Shown here piece by piece: positions 24,629 to 37,076 of a DNA stretch of 64,000 nt (position 1 is the first letter of the stretch; each line of letters starts with the position of its first letter). The translations under genes were made by a program, and so were the position numbers. Source of the DNA: Lingula anatina (lineage: Eukaryota > Brachiopoda > Lingulata > Lingulida > Lingulidae). The stretch is from the NCBI RefSeq assembly GCF_001039355.2, contig NW_019773626.1:457494-521493 (forward strand), in the 5' to 3' direction. Below the pieces are notes generated by a model that saw nothing but the letters and a program-made list of their open reading frames with translations, did not search any database and had not been told where the DNA came from.

Positions 24629-26939
24629 GGGACTATAGGAGCAAAACCTTTCAGTTGGGCATGACAATGTATTGTATTTCGTTTTGAATACAATGAAAAG
24701 CTACGTGTATTATAAAGCCTCGTTAGATGTATTTCAAAGCTTTTTTCATCCGCCATGCAATTTTTGTTTGCTGTAATGCTTTCATTTATAAGCATTTCAT
24801 GTACGACGTAACCAGTGGTTACTACAATGACGGAAGGAACGGAGGTCACCTCCCAATGCGTCTCTTGTATTAGAGTCTTTCTTCAAAAAAATCAATGTAT
24901 ACTTTTGATAGTAACCTTACTAATGCGATTGACCTTCCTTCACATTGTTTTCTGCCGGCGTGACAGCGACCACTGATTACCACACAGAGTATTTATAAAT
25001 GACAAAAGGAAATGTGAGTGACAAGCAGGCTTGTGGCGACATAAAACATTAATTACGACCCACTTCCAAGTCCCTGATAGTCCATTTCGTGTGTCACTCT
25101 GAGATTACTTTCTGCGAATACGGTTTCTAGATGCTAGGGCCAGCCGTTCTTAACCTGACCATCTAGATGTAAATGCTCACTTGTATTAGCAAATGTCTTG
25201 ATACTGATCTTACACCATACCATTTTGGTATTAGTACATTAAAATTTGTCACTTAATACATTTGACCATAAAAATTAACATATCAGTATCATTTGTTTCG
25301 GTAAATCCCGGCAACAGGCGACAAACTTTTCAAACATTTACTGAAATGAATTTTGTGGAAAGACCCTACGATGTCTTTTTCGGTTTCTGCAGTTTCTTAG
25401 AATCACTGCAATGCTTTTGGCACGCTGTTTTGTGGTCAGATATGATGACTTAATTCTATTTCATTTCTCATAAGGTAAAACCCCATTTTCATTGAGGACG
25501 GAATGCACTTTGATCACTTATATGTGCACATTTAGTTATACTTAGATATCAAACAATTCTATTTGTTTATTGAAAGGTAACTATTTTACTTAAGTTTAGT
25601 ATAACATGGTAAAAAGGACATGTTCAGGGGGTAACATTTGCCGGTTATTGACATTTTACAAAGCAAAACAGCATTTTTCCGCATGCTTTATCTGTATATT
25701 TAATCTACTAGAATATGCCGCATATTGGTTTAAGTATATATTGTTAATATTACCTGAACAAAAGTGGGTTCAACCATAAAAAAAGGCGAATAAAGTGTCG
25801 TTTTTACTGTTCCATTGTCAAAAATAACTTCTCACTGTATTTTGATGTTCTTATGTTTACCAGTGCTTGTAATCACTGTACATTTGGGGCCATTTTGGTC
25901 TCTTTGTTTAAAACGAGCTTAAAATAACTTCATTCAGGAAATCCATTCACCTCGCCAACTACAAAGTAACAAGTGTGGTTAATTTGTATCTGTAGGTAAA
26001 CGCGTAAGTACGAACATCCGGGACGTTAACCGCTAACACGGCCAGCTAAAAGGTCGACGGTCTATAGGTATTTTAACAGCCAGACGTCTTCTTAAGTGCG
26101 CTTTTGATAGAAATGTTTTCTCTCTTTTCAAATGCTTTCTTGGAAGTTTGAATAAGAGCAAATTCAAAACGTCGAAATGTTTCTTTTTGAAAGGTGCATA
26201 AGCACTAAGATTAAGAAACTCGGGATTAAATAAGAAAAGGTCATTTATAAAAACTAATACGTTTTACCCACAACCATTGCGCTGTTGTGGGAATGTAAGA
26301 TCGACTTTGCGTGTTATGGAAAATATTAATAAAGGATAAAAGCAATGGGACGTGTGAGCTAAACCCTGGCGCCGTAGACATTTCACATTTTGACATTTGG
26401 GTTTTAATTTTAAAAGAAATTGTTGGATGCTTACTTTCCAGAATCTAAAATTCATATCCGTTCACGTTATGAATATCAGACTTTTATATACTGGCGGTTC
26501 ATAGAATCAATTGCAAGTGGCAACTTGAAATGAAATGGAAGATGTTTTCTTATTCTTTTGTTACAATTCTCAAAAAGAATACACAAATTACCCTAATGAA
26601 CTAGTCTTTTCATAGGTCGACTGTAAACATTTGAGTAATTTATTAAAAACGCCACAACCAATCAGTTTCTCTTTGTGATACGCAATTACGACACCGTCAC
26701 TCCAGTCGAAATCTGATTCCCTTCATAGAAGCACGTGCAGAACTATAGAAACAAATAGAAATGAAGAACATCATTTGACACTGACAAGCTGAAAATACTA
26801 AAGACATCCTTTGTCCTCATTATAGCTTGAGAGACATATCCGGAGTATGCTTAAAACGATAGCATATTACCATCATTATAAATGAATGCTCTCTATAAAG
26901 GTATTGTCATAATTTGATAGATGTCTAAGAGTGAGTCTT

Positions 26940-27260
26940 AGGTATAAGTGTCAGGTTGGTCGAAATTCACCGTCATTTAAAGTCTACTATTTGCCATCCC
27001 GTAATAATAATAATAATAATACATGTAGTATCCTTACTACATATCATTACTTTAAATGTTAAAATTGGCATAAGATTGAGACTATTGTGTAGTAGTTTGC
27101 GTATATAGTGTCAGGTTGGTTGAAATTCACCGTCATCAAAAGTCTACCATTTGCCACTCAATACAAAGAACACATGTAGTATTCTATCTCGGTATCTTTA
27201 TTATTAATTTAAATGTTGAAATGGGGATAAAATTTAGACTTATAATTTTGCAGTAGTTTG
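26940..27260. repeat. Two diverged tandem copies of a ~160-bp unit
   Basis: GTGTCAGGTTGGT followed by GAAATTCACCGTCAT starts at 26948 and again at 27108. The AGTAGTTTG-type segment likewise recurs 160 bases later. The copies differ at many positions and by small indels. No coding potential. Confidence 0.8.
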
Positions 27261-27547
27261 TGTTATGCCTTCATATGACAAAAAAAGGTAACCTATCTAC
27301 CTGTTTACATTTACAGCGATTTAAATATCATTTTATACATGTGCCTTTCTGAAACCACAACATGGTATACAGACTTACCCGTTGTGTTGTGACATCCGTA
27401 AGTTGAGACAATATTCGAGCCATGCAGGTTAAAGTGTTTTCAGTGCAGCTGTCGCATTTTTATTGTCTACAGGTATAAAAATTTCTGATGGATGAATATC
27501 GCTATACCCTCTACTTGGGCCGCAGATGAAATATGTGCATTAAGAAT

Positions 27548-27627
27548 TTAATAAATAAATAAATAAATAAATAAATAAATGGATAAATAAATAAATAAGA
27601 TTAAATAAATAGATAAATAAATAAATA
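27548..27627. repeat. (AAAT)n/(AATA)n tract, interrupted
   Basis: Tetranucleotide units with GGAT and GATT interruptions. Confidence 0.9.
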
Positions 27628-29282
27628 AACAAAAGTTAGCATATGACATTTCATGTTGGATTGGAGGCACGCGTGGCAACGTTTAACATGGTCTATAATG
27701 TCAAGTTGCACACAAAGCAAACACTCAAGTACATCTTACCTATAGAACCTTGGAACAAGTAATTTTCACAAGTCCAACATTTCATTAATGCTCACAGTTT
27801 CAGTACTATATTAAGACGACAGAACAAGAAAATCAGCAAATTGAATGCTGTTTGGAAGGAAACAAAAGGTGTTGGTTAAGTCCACCATTTAACCTAAGTA
27901 CCAAAAACATTATTGGTAAATGTGTAGCACTGACTTCGGAGAGCCGTGTGGTGGCTCATGTAAGAGATCGGTCTAATTGGCACCAGAATTTAAACCTCTT
28001 TGGATATAGCATAATCGTGACGTTCCTGATCAGCTATGATCATGGTTGAGTGCACACTAATAACGCGTTTTATTAAACTAGACTTATTTTCTCAGCATCA
28101 AAGACATTCAGAGGCGGAGACTCACGAATGGATCCGGAAACAGGCGAATAGCTGACGTGGATAGGTCTGTCATTGTCAGCTTCCCCGTCAGGTCTTTGAT
28201 TTGAAATAGAAATATTCCGTCTTATTTCATTAAACTTTTAAAGTTGTTGTAAATCTGAGATACCTGAGATTCTTTTCATTTTAAATTTATCAACAAGTTA
28301 AACCGCTATAAAAAATGTGATGGCCAAGATGTTGAATTGGTTTGTTTAAATATCCATGCACATGAGGTAAATATATACGTACAAATATGTAGTTAAAGAT
28401 TAATTTTGAAGTTTGACAGCCAATGTGCAAATGCATGTGGTTACGTACTGGCCTTTCTTACTCCTATCCTCGTACAAATAAGATAATATAAATTAATTAA
28501 TTCGTTCCCTTGTTCTAAATGGTTTTTTCTAGTATATCTACTGTATTCTGAGATAAAATGACAACAATCTTATCTGGAAATTAAATAAATTATCGTTGAT
28601 TTCTACTAGAAAAAACTACGAAAAAATTGTTTAACTGAATTTTTATTTTCTGGAAGGAAAAAAAGTTTTCTCTCTCTCTCTCCTTTCAAGAAAGAGAACA
28701 GCAAGCATCTTTTACTTCCATCCAACCAAATTAGACAACCTCTGAGAGTGAGCAAGATAGAAAGTTAAGTATCCGTTACATCTGCCCAGTAATTGCCTAC
28801 AACACGGCATCATTGGACATTAAACGCGAAAATGCGTGTCAGCAAGCAATCTTGAGAAAATTACGGGGCGAAAAACAGGAAAGCAGCGCGATCATCGTCG
28901 TTTGTCCCCTGCGCGAACAGCTGCATTTTCTCCCAAGTTCTCATTTGCAAGGCTTCTAATTACCGGAACGAGAGCGAATGCCTCCGCTGCGGTAATCGCA
29001 GAAAAGCGTTATAGAAAAATCGCTTTGCCAACTTCATTAAATTTTCATAATCCTTTCTATTGCATAGGAAATATGCCCATTTCCTCGGCAGTTGAAGGAA
29101 AATTGCTTTTCCCCTCATTTCATGTTCCTAATGGCCGCCACACGTATTCAGTCACAATGGGGAAAGCGTACGGCAGCTGCATTACACTGAACTTTCAACC
29201 AGTATTCTATAAGCGACATCGTCACACAAGAATCAGGATATACGTACACATTGTAGCTAATTAATACCTGAGCTGTCACGCC

Positions 29283-29290
29283 TATATAAA
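29283..29290 (+). promoter_or_regulatory. TATA box of the Pax-like gene
   Basis: TATATAAA lies 112 bases before the inferred initiator ATG (29402). Transcription would be expected to start about 30 bases downstream, giving a 5' UTR of roughly 85-90 bases. No other AT-box with this match lies in the immediate upstream region. Confidence 0.55.
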
Positions 29291-29401
29291 CCCAACCGAA
29301 TTTTCAAACTCCAAGACTACTGGGAAACTGTGTCGGATGATAAGTTTAACCTGGTTTTGATAGCGACGTTAACGTAGTGCTTAACAACAAGAGTGGAATC
29401 A

Positions 29402-31323
29402 ATGGCAAGCATTCCGAATACAGGTCTGTACGTTTTCTACTGAATCTTTAAATCACCTTTGGTATTTTATTAAGAATTGCTTCCTATGTATGAAATTATC
29501 AGACATGTAGTGGACTGTAAGCACACATTGAGTTTAAGATTTCCATTCTACCTGGTACACAGTAGAACTTAAGATATACAAATAATTCAGAGGCCACGGT
29601 GAATTTTTTCGTATTTAAGCAATACGTACATTGCGTCCATTTATTTCATTTAATTTTTAAATATATTGGTATTTTTTTCTTATAAGTACTTGATTTCATG
29701 TAAAGTCTGCCGAACATTTTAAATGGCTTTTAGATTCATGTAAATAAATGAACGAATGAATAAATAGATAAATCAATAAATAAATAGTATATTATTACTT
29801 TTTTTTTAAATTGATATTTCATTTTCATCTCACAGGCCAAACAGGTGTCAACCAGCTGGGCGGTGTTTTCGTCAACGGACGTCCCCTGCCGGACCAGGTG
29901 AGAATGAGAATTGTGGAACTCGCCATGCTGGGGGTACGCCCCTGCGATATCTCGCGTTACTTGCTGGTGTCACATGGCTGTGTTAGCAAGATACTGACGA
30001 GATTCTTCGAGACTGGATCGACACGACCCGGTTCCGCTGGAGGAAACAGACCAAAGGTAGGTCGAAAGATTGAGCTTATAGTTTTTAAGCCTACTAATTC
30101 CGTTGTTTACATCAACTTGACTGAACTCTCTGAGCTACATTAATTTAACAGACAAAATCTCATGAATTAAATTAACCTTTATCTATCTGTTCCAAACATT
30201 TCACCTAATCAGTGAAGAATTTCATCAACTGTGTACATAGTGTCATATAAAAATAAAGTGCTTCAATCAGTTTTAAGCCTTATATTCACACGCGCGCGCG
30301 CGTGTTCAAAATATTGATACAAGTATAGGGTTTAAATGTTTTTTTCAGCTTCATGCACTTCACACTGGGTCTCTGCTCGGCAAAAGGCACTGCTCTTCAA
30401 CGACAACATTAACGCCATACAAAGACGACGCACCTGTAATAAAACGTGCGTCGCTTGTAATTAATAAAGGAAAGAACATTGCGTCGAACACAAGACAAGG
30501 AGGCGACCTGGGGTCAAACCAAATGCACACATCACGAGAGTTTAAGTCTGACATCACAACGGCGAGCGCAGGTACCTTAGACCCGCCTGCGCTCTTCGGG
30601 GTTTCCAACGTTATTCCACGGAGGCCTCTTCGAAATACGTCATCTGCGCTTCTTCATAGGTCAACACCATGCAAACTAGCGTTTGTGTCGACGAAAATGC
30701 AACAAACTTACGCGAATAGTGACATGAGCGACGCCGTTCCATATCCACAAATTAGAAACGTTTATCAGGCCGCAAGTAACACTTTCGAAAAACTTTCTGC
30801 TCAACACTGTAATGACACAGCAAGACTGAAAACGATTGTTTTGACGAAACACCAGATGCATGATAACATTTACAATGAGGGGGAAGAAGATTCTGAAAGT
30901 ACTGTCAATAAAATAAGTAGAGATAATGACGAGAAAAATGACGCCATTGTCACATCGAATATTGAAGGAATGATTGATTCTAAAAAGTGGCACATTGCCA
31001 CTACTCCAGTAGATTTAACGCTGGACCTGGTTCGACACGGATGCCCAATAAAACAGACTCCAGTGAATCAAGAACTCTGCCTCAAAAAGACCAGTCATAT
31101 TAATGAAGAATTACAAAGCCCATTTCTAGTTGGTACCCATGAACCATTTTCTTCTCAAATGTTGACAATGTCAGCAATATTAGTGCGCGATTTTGCAAAA
31201 GTAAACAAAAAAGACGATAGAGCCGCTGCCAGATTGCCCCATAGTATTGAAAGCATTCTCGGTAGAAACAGGCCAAATACTGGTGATGCTAGTAATAGAA
31301 ATGGTGACTTAATCAAATTTTAA
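29402..31323 (+). CDS. Pax-family protein with only the PAI half of the paired domain plus an octapeptide
   Basis: Three exons join in frame: 29402-29423, 29836-30056 and 30349-31323 (1218 nt, 405 aa). Exon 1 gives MASIPNT. Exon 2 gives a near-perfect paired-domain N-terminal subdomain (residues about 8-81): [66 protein letters not shown] resembles the Pox neuro class more than Pax2/5/8. The exon ends in phase 0 at AAG|gtaggt, where Pax genes normally continue into the RED subdomain. Here the next acceptor (ttttttcag|CTT) opens a 324-residue tail with no RED half and no homeodomain. Residues 379-386 read HSIESILG, matching the Pax octapeptide/eh1 Groucho-binding motif. AATAAA follows the stop by 12 bases. 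It is expected to act as a nuclear DNA-binding protein, probably repressive. RED exons outside the window or alternative splicing cannot be excluded. Confidence 0.8.
31240..31263 (+). other. Octapeptide (eh1-like) motif in the Pax-like protein
   Basis: It encodes HSIESILG. The Pax octapeptide consensus is (H/Y)S(I/V)xx(I/L)LG and recruits Groucho/TLE co-repressors. It lies 19 residues from the C-terminus, in the same frame as the spliced PAI subdomain, which independently supports the exon 2-exon 3 join. Confidence 0.7.
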
Positions 31324-31335
31324 TCGCTCTCTTTA

Positions 31336-31341
31336 AATAAA
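31336..31341 (+). terminator. Polyadenylation signal of the Pax-like gene
   Basis: AATAAA starts 12 bases after the TAA stop codon (which ends at 31323). If used, the 3' UTR is very short and exon 3 is the terminal exon. Confidence 0.45.
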
Positions 31342-31834
31342 GCGGTATATCCATTCGTAGCAGCATTTTAATCTACCATACATGTAACCATGTTCCCTGC
31401 ATATTATTTTTCTTATAAATCTTGAGAGTTGGTTTGGCTCTTTATTTGTTAGCTCAAGTGTATGACTGTTTATCGCTCTGTCCATGTACCTATTTTATTT
31501 GCTAGCTTACCCTGCCACTCTGCCTGCCATCGTGTGGTAATGTATACATCCCAGGAATCTGAGGAATAATTATGGATAACAGGAGGAATCTGACCCCCTT
31601 CGAGTTCTGAAAAAAATCACACCAATGGTCCCCTGTTGACATAAGAATTTTGACCAGCTGAATCATAGTTCATTACCATATTTTATTACACCGGAAATCG
31701 ATCTCTATCATTATCTCACACCAAATTACGAAGCAGCCACCTTTTGTGCGGCGGGGTGCTGAATGAAACAACAAAAAAAAAAGCTTTTGTACTCCTAAAC
31801 TATTTATTTTCATTGCAAGAATATAAGGCTAGCA

Positions 31835-31874
<40 letters not shown>

Positions 31875-32614
31875 AAATATAGGACTTCATAATTATAATT
31901 TACCGATATCCCTTAAGAGGGGAAATGTAAAAATAAGAATCATAACTCATACATGTATTTTCCTACTGCAAAAGTAAAAGCCACAAAACAAATATTACAG
32001 TAGCATAAACACAAAAGTTACATTTGTCATCATACTAGACGGTACACGTCAGACTTAAAAAGCAAAAATGATTAACATCGCCAAGGCATGTTATACATGG
32101 AGCGCTTAAACAAACAATCGCATTTGTATAGACAGTTACACACTGTACTAGTGAAGTTATATGTTGCTATAAACTGTTCAAATATACAAATTGTCCTTCA
32201 TATTTCTTCCATTTACTTACATATTAAAGCTATCGTAATTTTCATTTAGAAAAGAAATCGACCTTACTTTTCCATCCTGTGTTATGTTTTTTTTTTCCTG
32301 AAAAATATTTACACTATAGACATGATGACATATTTTCTCAGCTATTTCGGATATCTGGTCGGGATTTAATACAGTGCTCTGGGCGTCATATAAAACCATG
32401 CTCCGATTTAATCCCTTTATACAATATCTCTCACCCATCGTGTGCCGCAGCCTTATTTTTCGATATCCCTTAACCAGAAGTGTAATGCTCGATATTTACA
32501 TAAATGCATACATGTAAAACAGGTGTAACAGGAATACAAGTCCATTACTTTGTACAGGTGACATTCGTCCCATATACAAACACCAATACTCCAACTAACC
32601 CTAGCCTGTACTAA
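31342..32614. other. Convergent intergenic region
   Basis: It lies between the 3' end of the Pax-like gene and the 3' end of the minus-strand truncated TIR gene. It holds a (CA)n tract at about 31837-31872. No exon is recognised; a 73-codon minus frame (32217-32438) has no recognisable domain. Confidence 0.5.
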
Positions 32615-33606
32615 TTATATGGGAGCCCGGACTCCCTTTTCCTCCAGTGTGTGCATGACACTTTCTACAAATTTAGCATCAACCTTACTGCGGACCAAAA
32701 ATACATCATACTTGTCTTTATAAAGTATGCGCCTAGAATGATAAATGTCACGATTTTGGTATAATGCCACTCATTGTAGCGTGCATATTTAGCCTAACCT
32801 AATATGATTTAATAGAAAAAAATATAAATTAATTTAATGATAAGAATTTATATAAAAATATTAATAAAACTAACTAATGAAAATAAAAAATACGGTTTAA
32901 CAAGATAATAGATAAACAAATTTATAAATAAAGCAATAAATTAATAAATGGAATGATTAATTCAATAATCAGAATATTTATAAATAATTAGTATCATAAA
33001 GTTAAGAAAATATCAGATTAATTAATAACTTCTTTAATTAAAAAATAATAATTATAGTTCATTGGCATTGATTTTAGTGTATTAAGTTTTGGTATTGCTC
33101 GTTATTACCTACCCATGGATTTGTTATTTTCATATTTTTCACATATTGCTTTAAGAATTACGACGAAAAAATCAAATAGAAAATCAAATAGAAAAAAAAA
33201 TATATATATATAAACAACCTACTTAGCAATCGTATCTTCTTTCTGTTGTTATGTACTCCCAGAGTACTTATTGTAAAAGAAAGGAAAATGGATTGCCATT
33301 CAAGCAGACAAAGGCTGGGTTACATGCAAAATTTGCTCTATTCCCTTTAACAGAATTCCATCATATGGGCTGAATTTAGCAACATGGCACGGAATTGGGA
33401 TTAACATAGAAGCTAGCCGTTAAATGCATACATTTCGTCTTCCACTCGTTTACTTACTTCGTCTTTGTTGTATTGCACTCCTCCAAAAATTTGTCAGTAC
33501 CATTGGCAACTTCTGTTGTTGATGTTCTTATGTCATCAGATGAAGATTTTCCCATCTCATTGGGAGAAAGATTGTCCAGACCTTTAGTCAAGTCGTAGAC
33601 CTCCAT
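32615..33606 (-). pseudogene. Truncated TIR-domain gene (paralogue of the 37-40 kb gene)
   Basis: Two exons join in frame: 33606-33458 (ATG exon, donor AA|gtaagt) and 32732-32615 (acceptor cattctag), giving 88 aa. The first exon parallels the ATG exon of the 37-40 kb gene in length, in acceptor spacing (cag|AATGGAG) and in N/S/T-rich composition. The second begins LYKDKYDVFLVRSKVDAKF, matching LYQNKYHAFLVHSKVDAEF in the intact gene. Similarity stops after about 35 TIR residues (EEKGV), and a TAA ends the frame four codons later. The rest of TIR, the coiled coil and the TPRs are absent. It is either a decaying duplicate or a short transcribed TIR fragment; I favour decay. Intron sequences of the two loci also share segments (AATTTAGCAACATGGCA / AATTAAGCAACATGACA), so this is a DNA-level duplication. 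Confidence 0.7.
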
Positions 33607-34503
33607 TCTGAAATAAACTATCTCTACGCATATAATATATTAATTTTGGATTCTGAACCTTTGACTTGTAAGTCTTAAAATGAACACGGAGGAATACGGA
33701 CGGAGGGTAAACCAGCACATTCTGCATATGTATGTATAAATGAATTAAGATGCTAGATATGTATCTATATTGGTAGGATTCATAATTAGATATCCCAGCC
33801 CGAGATCTGACACGAAAAAGATCTTCTTGTTACTTTTTAATCCACCTCAAGTACTGGTATATGACTTATCTTCGAGCAACTACATGTATGTACAGCAATG
33901 TGATAAAAGATCAAGTGCAGGCACATACTAATAACAGCGATGTTAGTAAACAATCTGTGCAAAGGTATTGAACAAATTCGGCCTGCCTGTTGAATACATA
34001 CCTTAACAAATCCAATAGATATGCTCTTATTAACTAACTGTTGATTAATAATCGATGCATGTCATAAATATATTATCGGTAGGACCCATCACATACGGGT
34101 GGGTACAAAGTATAAAGTACAAGTATTCAAGATATATGGTACGTCAAAATGAAAGATGAACATCCAAATCAATTACAACAAAACCTGTATTTTTTCTCTA
34201 AAGTAGACCTATGGTAGCAGGAGCATGTTATATTATCATTAAATATATAAATCTATACTTGTCTATTAAACTTATTCTAGTGTAAACAATGTGAGTAGAT
34301 ATTTAGTTCAATGGTGTCTTCCATAGATTAAGGAATACAACTGAGACAACAGGAGGTGTAGCCTACGTTCGACAATTGGTGTCAAAGACTTCATGCCCGG
34401 TCCTCCCTCCTTTATTAAATTAAATTCAAACATACTAGTAATCTTGAAAAATAAGTTAACCCCCTCTGCCTGGACCCAGAAAACAAGGTAGTTCACAGCT
34501 TAC

Positions 34504-34695
34504 CTTGGTCTGAACTGTACGATTTCAACTCACGCACAGCACTGGTGTGGGGAAGCTTGGCAATCCCGACAACTCCGCCCCTTATCGCTGCCTTATGTGT
34601 GACGCATGTAGACAACTTGACCATCGCGACAACTTGGAAAACTTCCTTCCTTATCGCTGCCTTATATGTGTGACGTATGTAGTCAACTTGTCAAA
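34504..34695 (-). promoter_or_regulatory. Putative 5' UTR exon and repeat-containing promoter of the truncated TIR gene
   Basis: On the minus strand a good donor (CAAG|gtaagc) ends a possible non-coding exon at 34504. Upstream, the segment about 34561-34695 contains two copies (60-70 bp period) of CTTATCGCTGCCTTAT then GTGTGACG(C/T)ATGTAG. Each copy has a GATA-type core (TTATCG) and a CRE-like TGACG. Such elements are common in inducible promoters; the regulatory role is inference. Confidence 0.4.
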
Positions 34696-35379
34696 ATTTA
34701 AACACTGACCCTTCAGCATTTTTTTCAGTAAATGCAATCTTTGCTGTTAGAAAAGCCAATTTAGATTGGTTGCTACTTCCGAGAAGTAGAGGTATTTTCA
34801 AGGTGGCCGCCAATTTTGAAGCAAAGCAGAATAGCAGCTATATTTTTGATTAAACCAGATTTTCCTTTTCATTTTTTTATAATAAGCGCACAGTCCCAGT
34901 TGATGTGTATTGGTAATAAAAAAGGCCAGGATTCACAAATGTGCCTCATTGCGTTACATATATCTAACTTAAATAAAATAGTCGCCTATGCACATTGATA
35001 TATATAGGCCTACACAGATTTATCACGTTCTGCTGTCTAGGCCTCATAACAGTATATTTGATGTACAACGTGTGTATATTATGGCTATGAGCAAAATGGA
35101 ATAAAAACCTAAAAAACGCCATGTCAAAATTTGAGAAATGAAAAAGTCTGCCAGTAAAATAATGCAAAGGCGTGGGATTGTGTCAGCACGCAGGGTTTTA
35201 ATTGTGTCGTCTGACAAAATGTAGCTATACGAACATTCAGTGTAATTGGTATAGGTCTATGATGATTGTTTTCCAGAGACGGCTTTCTTTATAGATATAC
35301 ATGTACCGGTAGAACACAAAGCACAGCTTAATAGTTGGCAAATTTAGTTGCTGGGAAAGTCATTAAAATAAAAGTTGGA

Positions 35380-35384
<5 letters not shown>

Positions 35385-35428
<44 letters not shown>
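35385..35428. repeat. (TA)n microsatellite
   Basis: About 22 uninterrupted TA units. Confidence 0.95.
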
Positions 35429-35431
<3 letters not shown>

Positions 35432-36553
35432 TTGTAACACGTACGTGTATATTGCAGGTAATGTGCATTTCAGATTGACTATACAGGTACATGTATATAG
35501 ATTCATGCTGAAGTCCACAAAACGCAATTTTCAACATTCTAGGAAAACCAGCCTTGCTTCGATAGTTCTCTCATTTCCTCTGCAATCGGTTGTCTCTCTG
35601 ACCAGATGGGCCGAATCATTAAAACGCATGCGCAAACGAACGGAAAATGATCAAGTAGCAAACATAGCCAATAATTTAACATCTTTGTATTAAAAAGCAA
35701 TATTTCACATCGAAGAAATTTTAAGGTAGCTTTAGAGGCAAGGGGGTTTGATAATAAAACAATTTTGCGGTTCATAAAATGCAATTTGTAAATAAAAGAC
35801 TGATTTCACAAAACCACGCATTTTGATTGGAAATTCTTTTTTTTAATAAAATACAAAACATGATCTCACAAGTTGCCAATTAAGTCTCACCGTATAATCA
35901 AACCGTACTATCAGTCTTATCACAAAAGTTACAACCATCACGCTATAAACGATACACATCAAGATAAACACTAAGATCACACCAAAAATACATGTTACAT
36001 ACACAATCTAAACAATTAAACACCCACAATAACAGTTCATGTACTAGCATATATCGTTCAACTCATTGGATTGAAGTTGCTTATTAATTGTGCACATCTA
36101 CCTCTATAGCCTTTCAAAATTCTGCCAATTACTAATGTAATAATAAAAGTATCACCATTTTCATTCACAAACGAAATAATGTTTTTTTTCTGAAAGATAA
36201 TTCATAAAGACATAATCGAATAATAGAATATTTCCTTAATTATTCCAAACAAAAAAGTCACGTCTATATCTTATGCCTTCTACTTCTACTGAATTCATTT
36301 AGGAACAGAATTCCCTTCTTTTTGGTATAAACACGTAGTTTTGTTTGCAGTATTATACAGGCAGATCTAATATCTTACATTTTCATTTTTCAAAAATTGT
36401 ATAATTATAATATGAAATATTGCAGAAGTTGCATTTCGCTTCCTGTCTTAGCTAATCCATTCTTTTCCGACTATTTAACCCGCTTTTCAATCAACAGTAG
36501 ATATTCAACAAGTACATTTTTTAAAAATTTTGCAACGCATAAAATATGTTACA

Positions 36554-36648
36554 GTATAAGGATAACACACGCCATCCCTGAAAAATTAAGTGGTGTTAGA
36601 CAAGGGCATTTCACTGTTCAGGTATGGCGTCGTGTGTTATTCTTATAC
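36554..36648. repeat. Imperfect inverted repeat (hairpin)
   Basis: The left arm 36554-36582 (GTATAAGGATAACACACGCC...) pairs with the right arm 36617-36648 (...GTGTGTTATTCTTATAC), with a 34-base loop. No coding sequence. It may be a tiny MITE or a structured transcript region. Confidence 0.7.
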
Positions 36649-37076
36649 ATTTTCTGAGTGCAATGCATATAAAACACTTCTTCCAAAGTGGTTCAACAGA
36701 ATGAGTTCACTTTACAAAGTAACAATATGTACAAAATTTTGGACCAATGAGCTCATTGTTTTGACAAATACAACGTCAAGAAGCATATGTCAATACAGAG
36801 CGTTTTGGTCGCATATTAAATTGTTCACAGATTAGGATTAATCTTATAAAATTAAAGACACTCGTTGTCTATATAGCTAAAATACACCTACTGTAAACGA
36901 CCTTTTTCTTAGAAATATTTCCGCTTTGAACTTGAGACCCTGTCTGATCATGCACGTCATCAATGCCTCATGCAAATAAAAATTAAATATCTGTGTTATT
37001 TTTTTAATCAGCACAAGATGTGTTTACAAAGTAAAACGTTGATAAACTCACATCTAAGTGTCATTTTGCCCAGATC

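Larger units (their letters stand above)
24629..29282. other. Intergenic DNA between the GPCR and the Pax gene
   Basis: No coding exon is recognised. It holds a diverged 160-bp tandem duplication (26940-27260) and an AAAT-rich tract (about 27548-27627). The last few hundred bases before the Pax TATA box are less AT-rich, with a 142-codon chance frame (28836-29264), and are a reasonable place to look for Pax enhancers. That is positional inference only. Confidence 0.5.
34696..37076. other. Intergenic DNA between the two TIR genes
   Basis: No exon is recognised. It includes a (TA)n tract at about 35385-35428 and an inverted repeat at 36554-36648 (arms about 30 bp). Confidence 0.5.

Noticed and set aside
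28836-29264. 142-codon open frame just upstream of the Pax TATA box
   Set aside because: No recognisable domain, no splice or promoter context, and mixed composition typical of a chance frame. It may overlap regulatory DNA instead.
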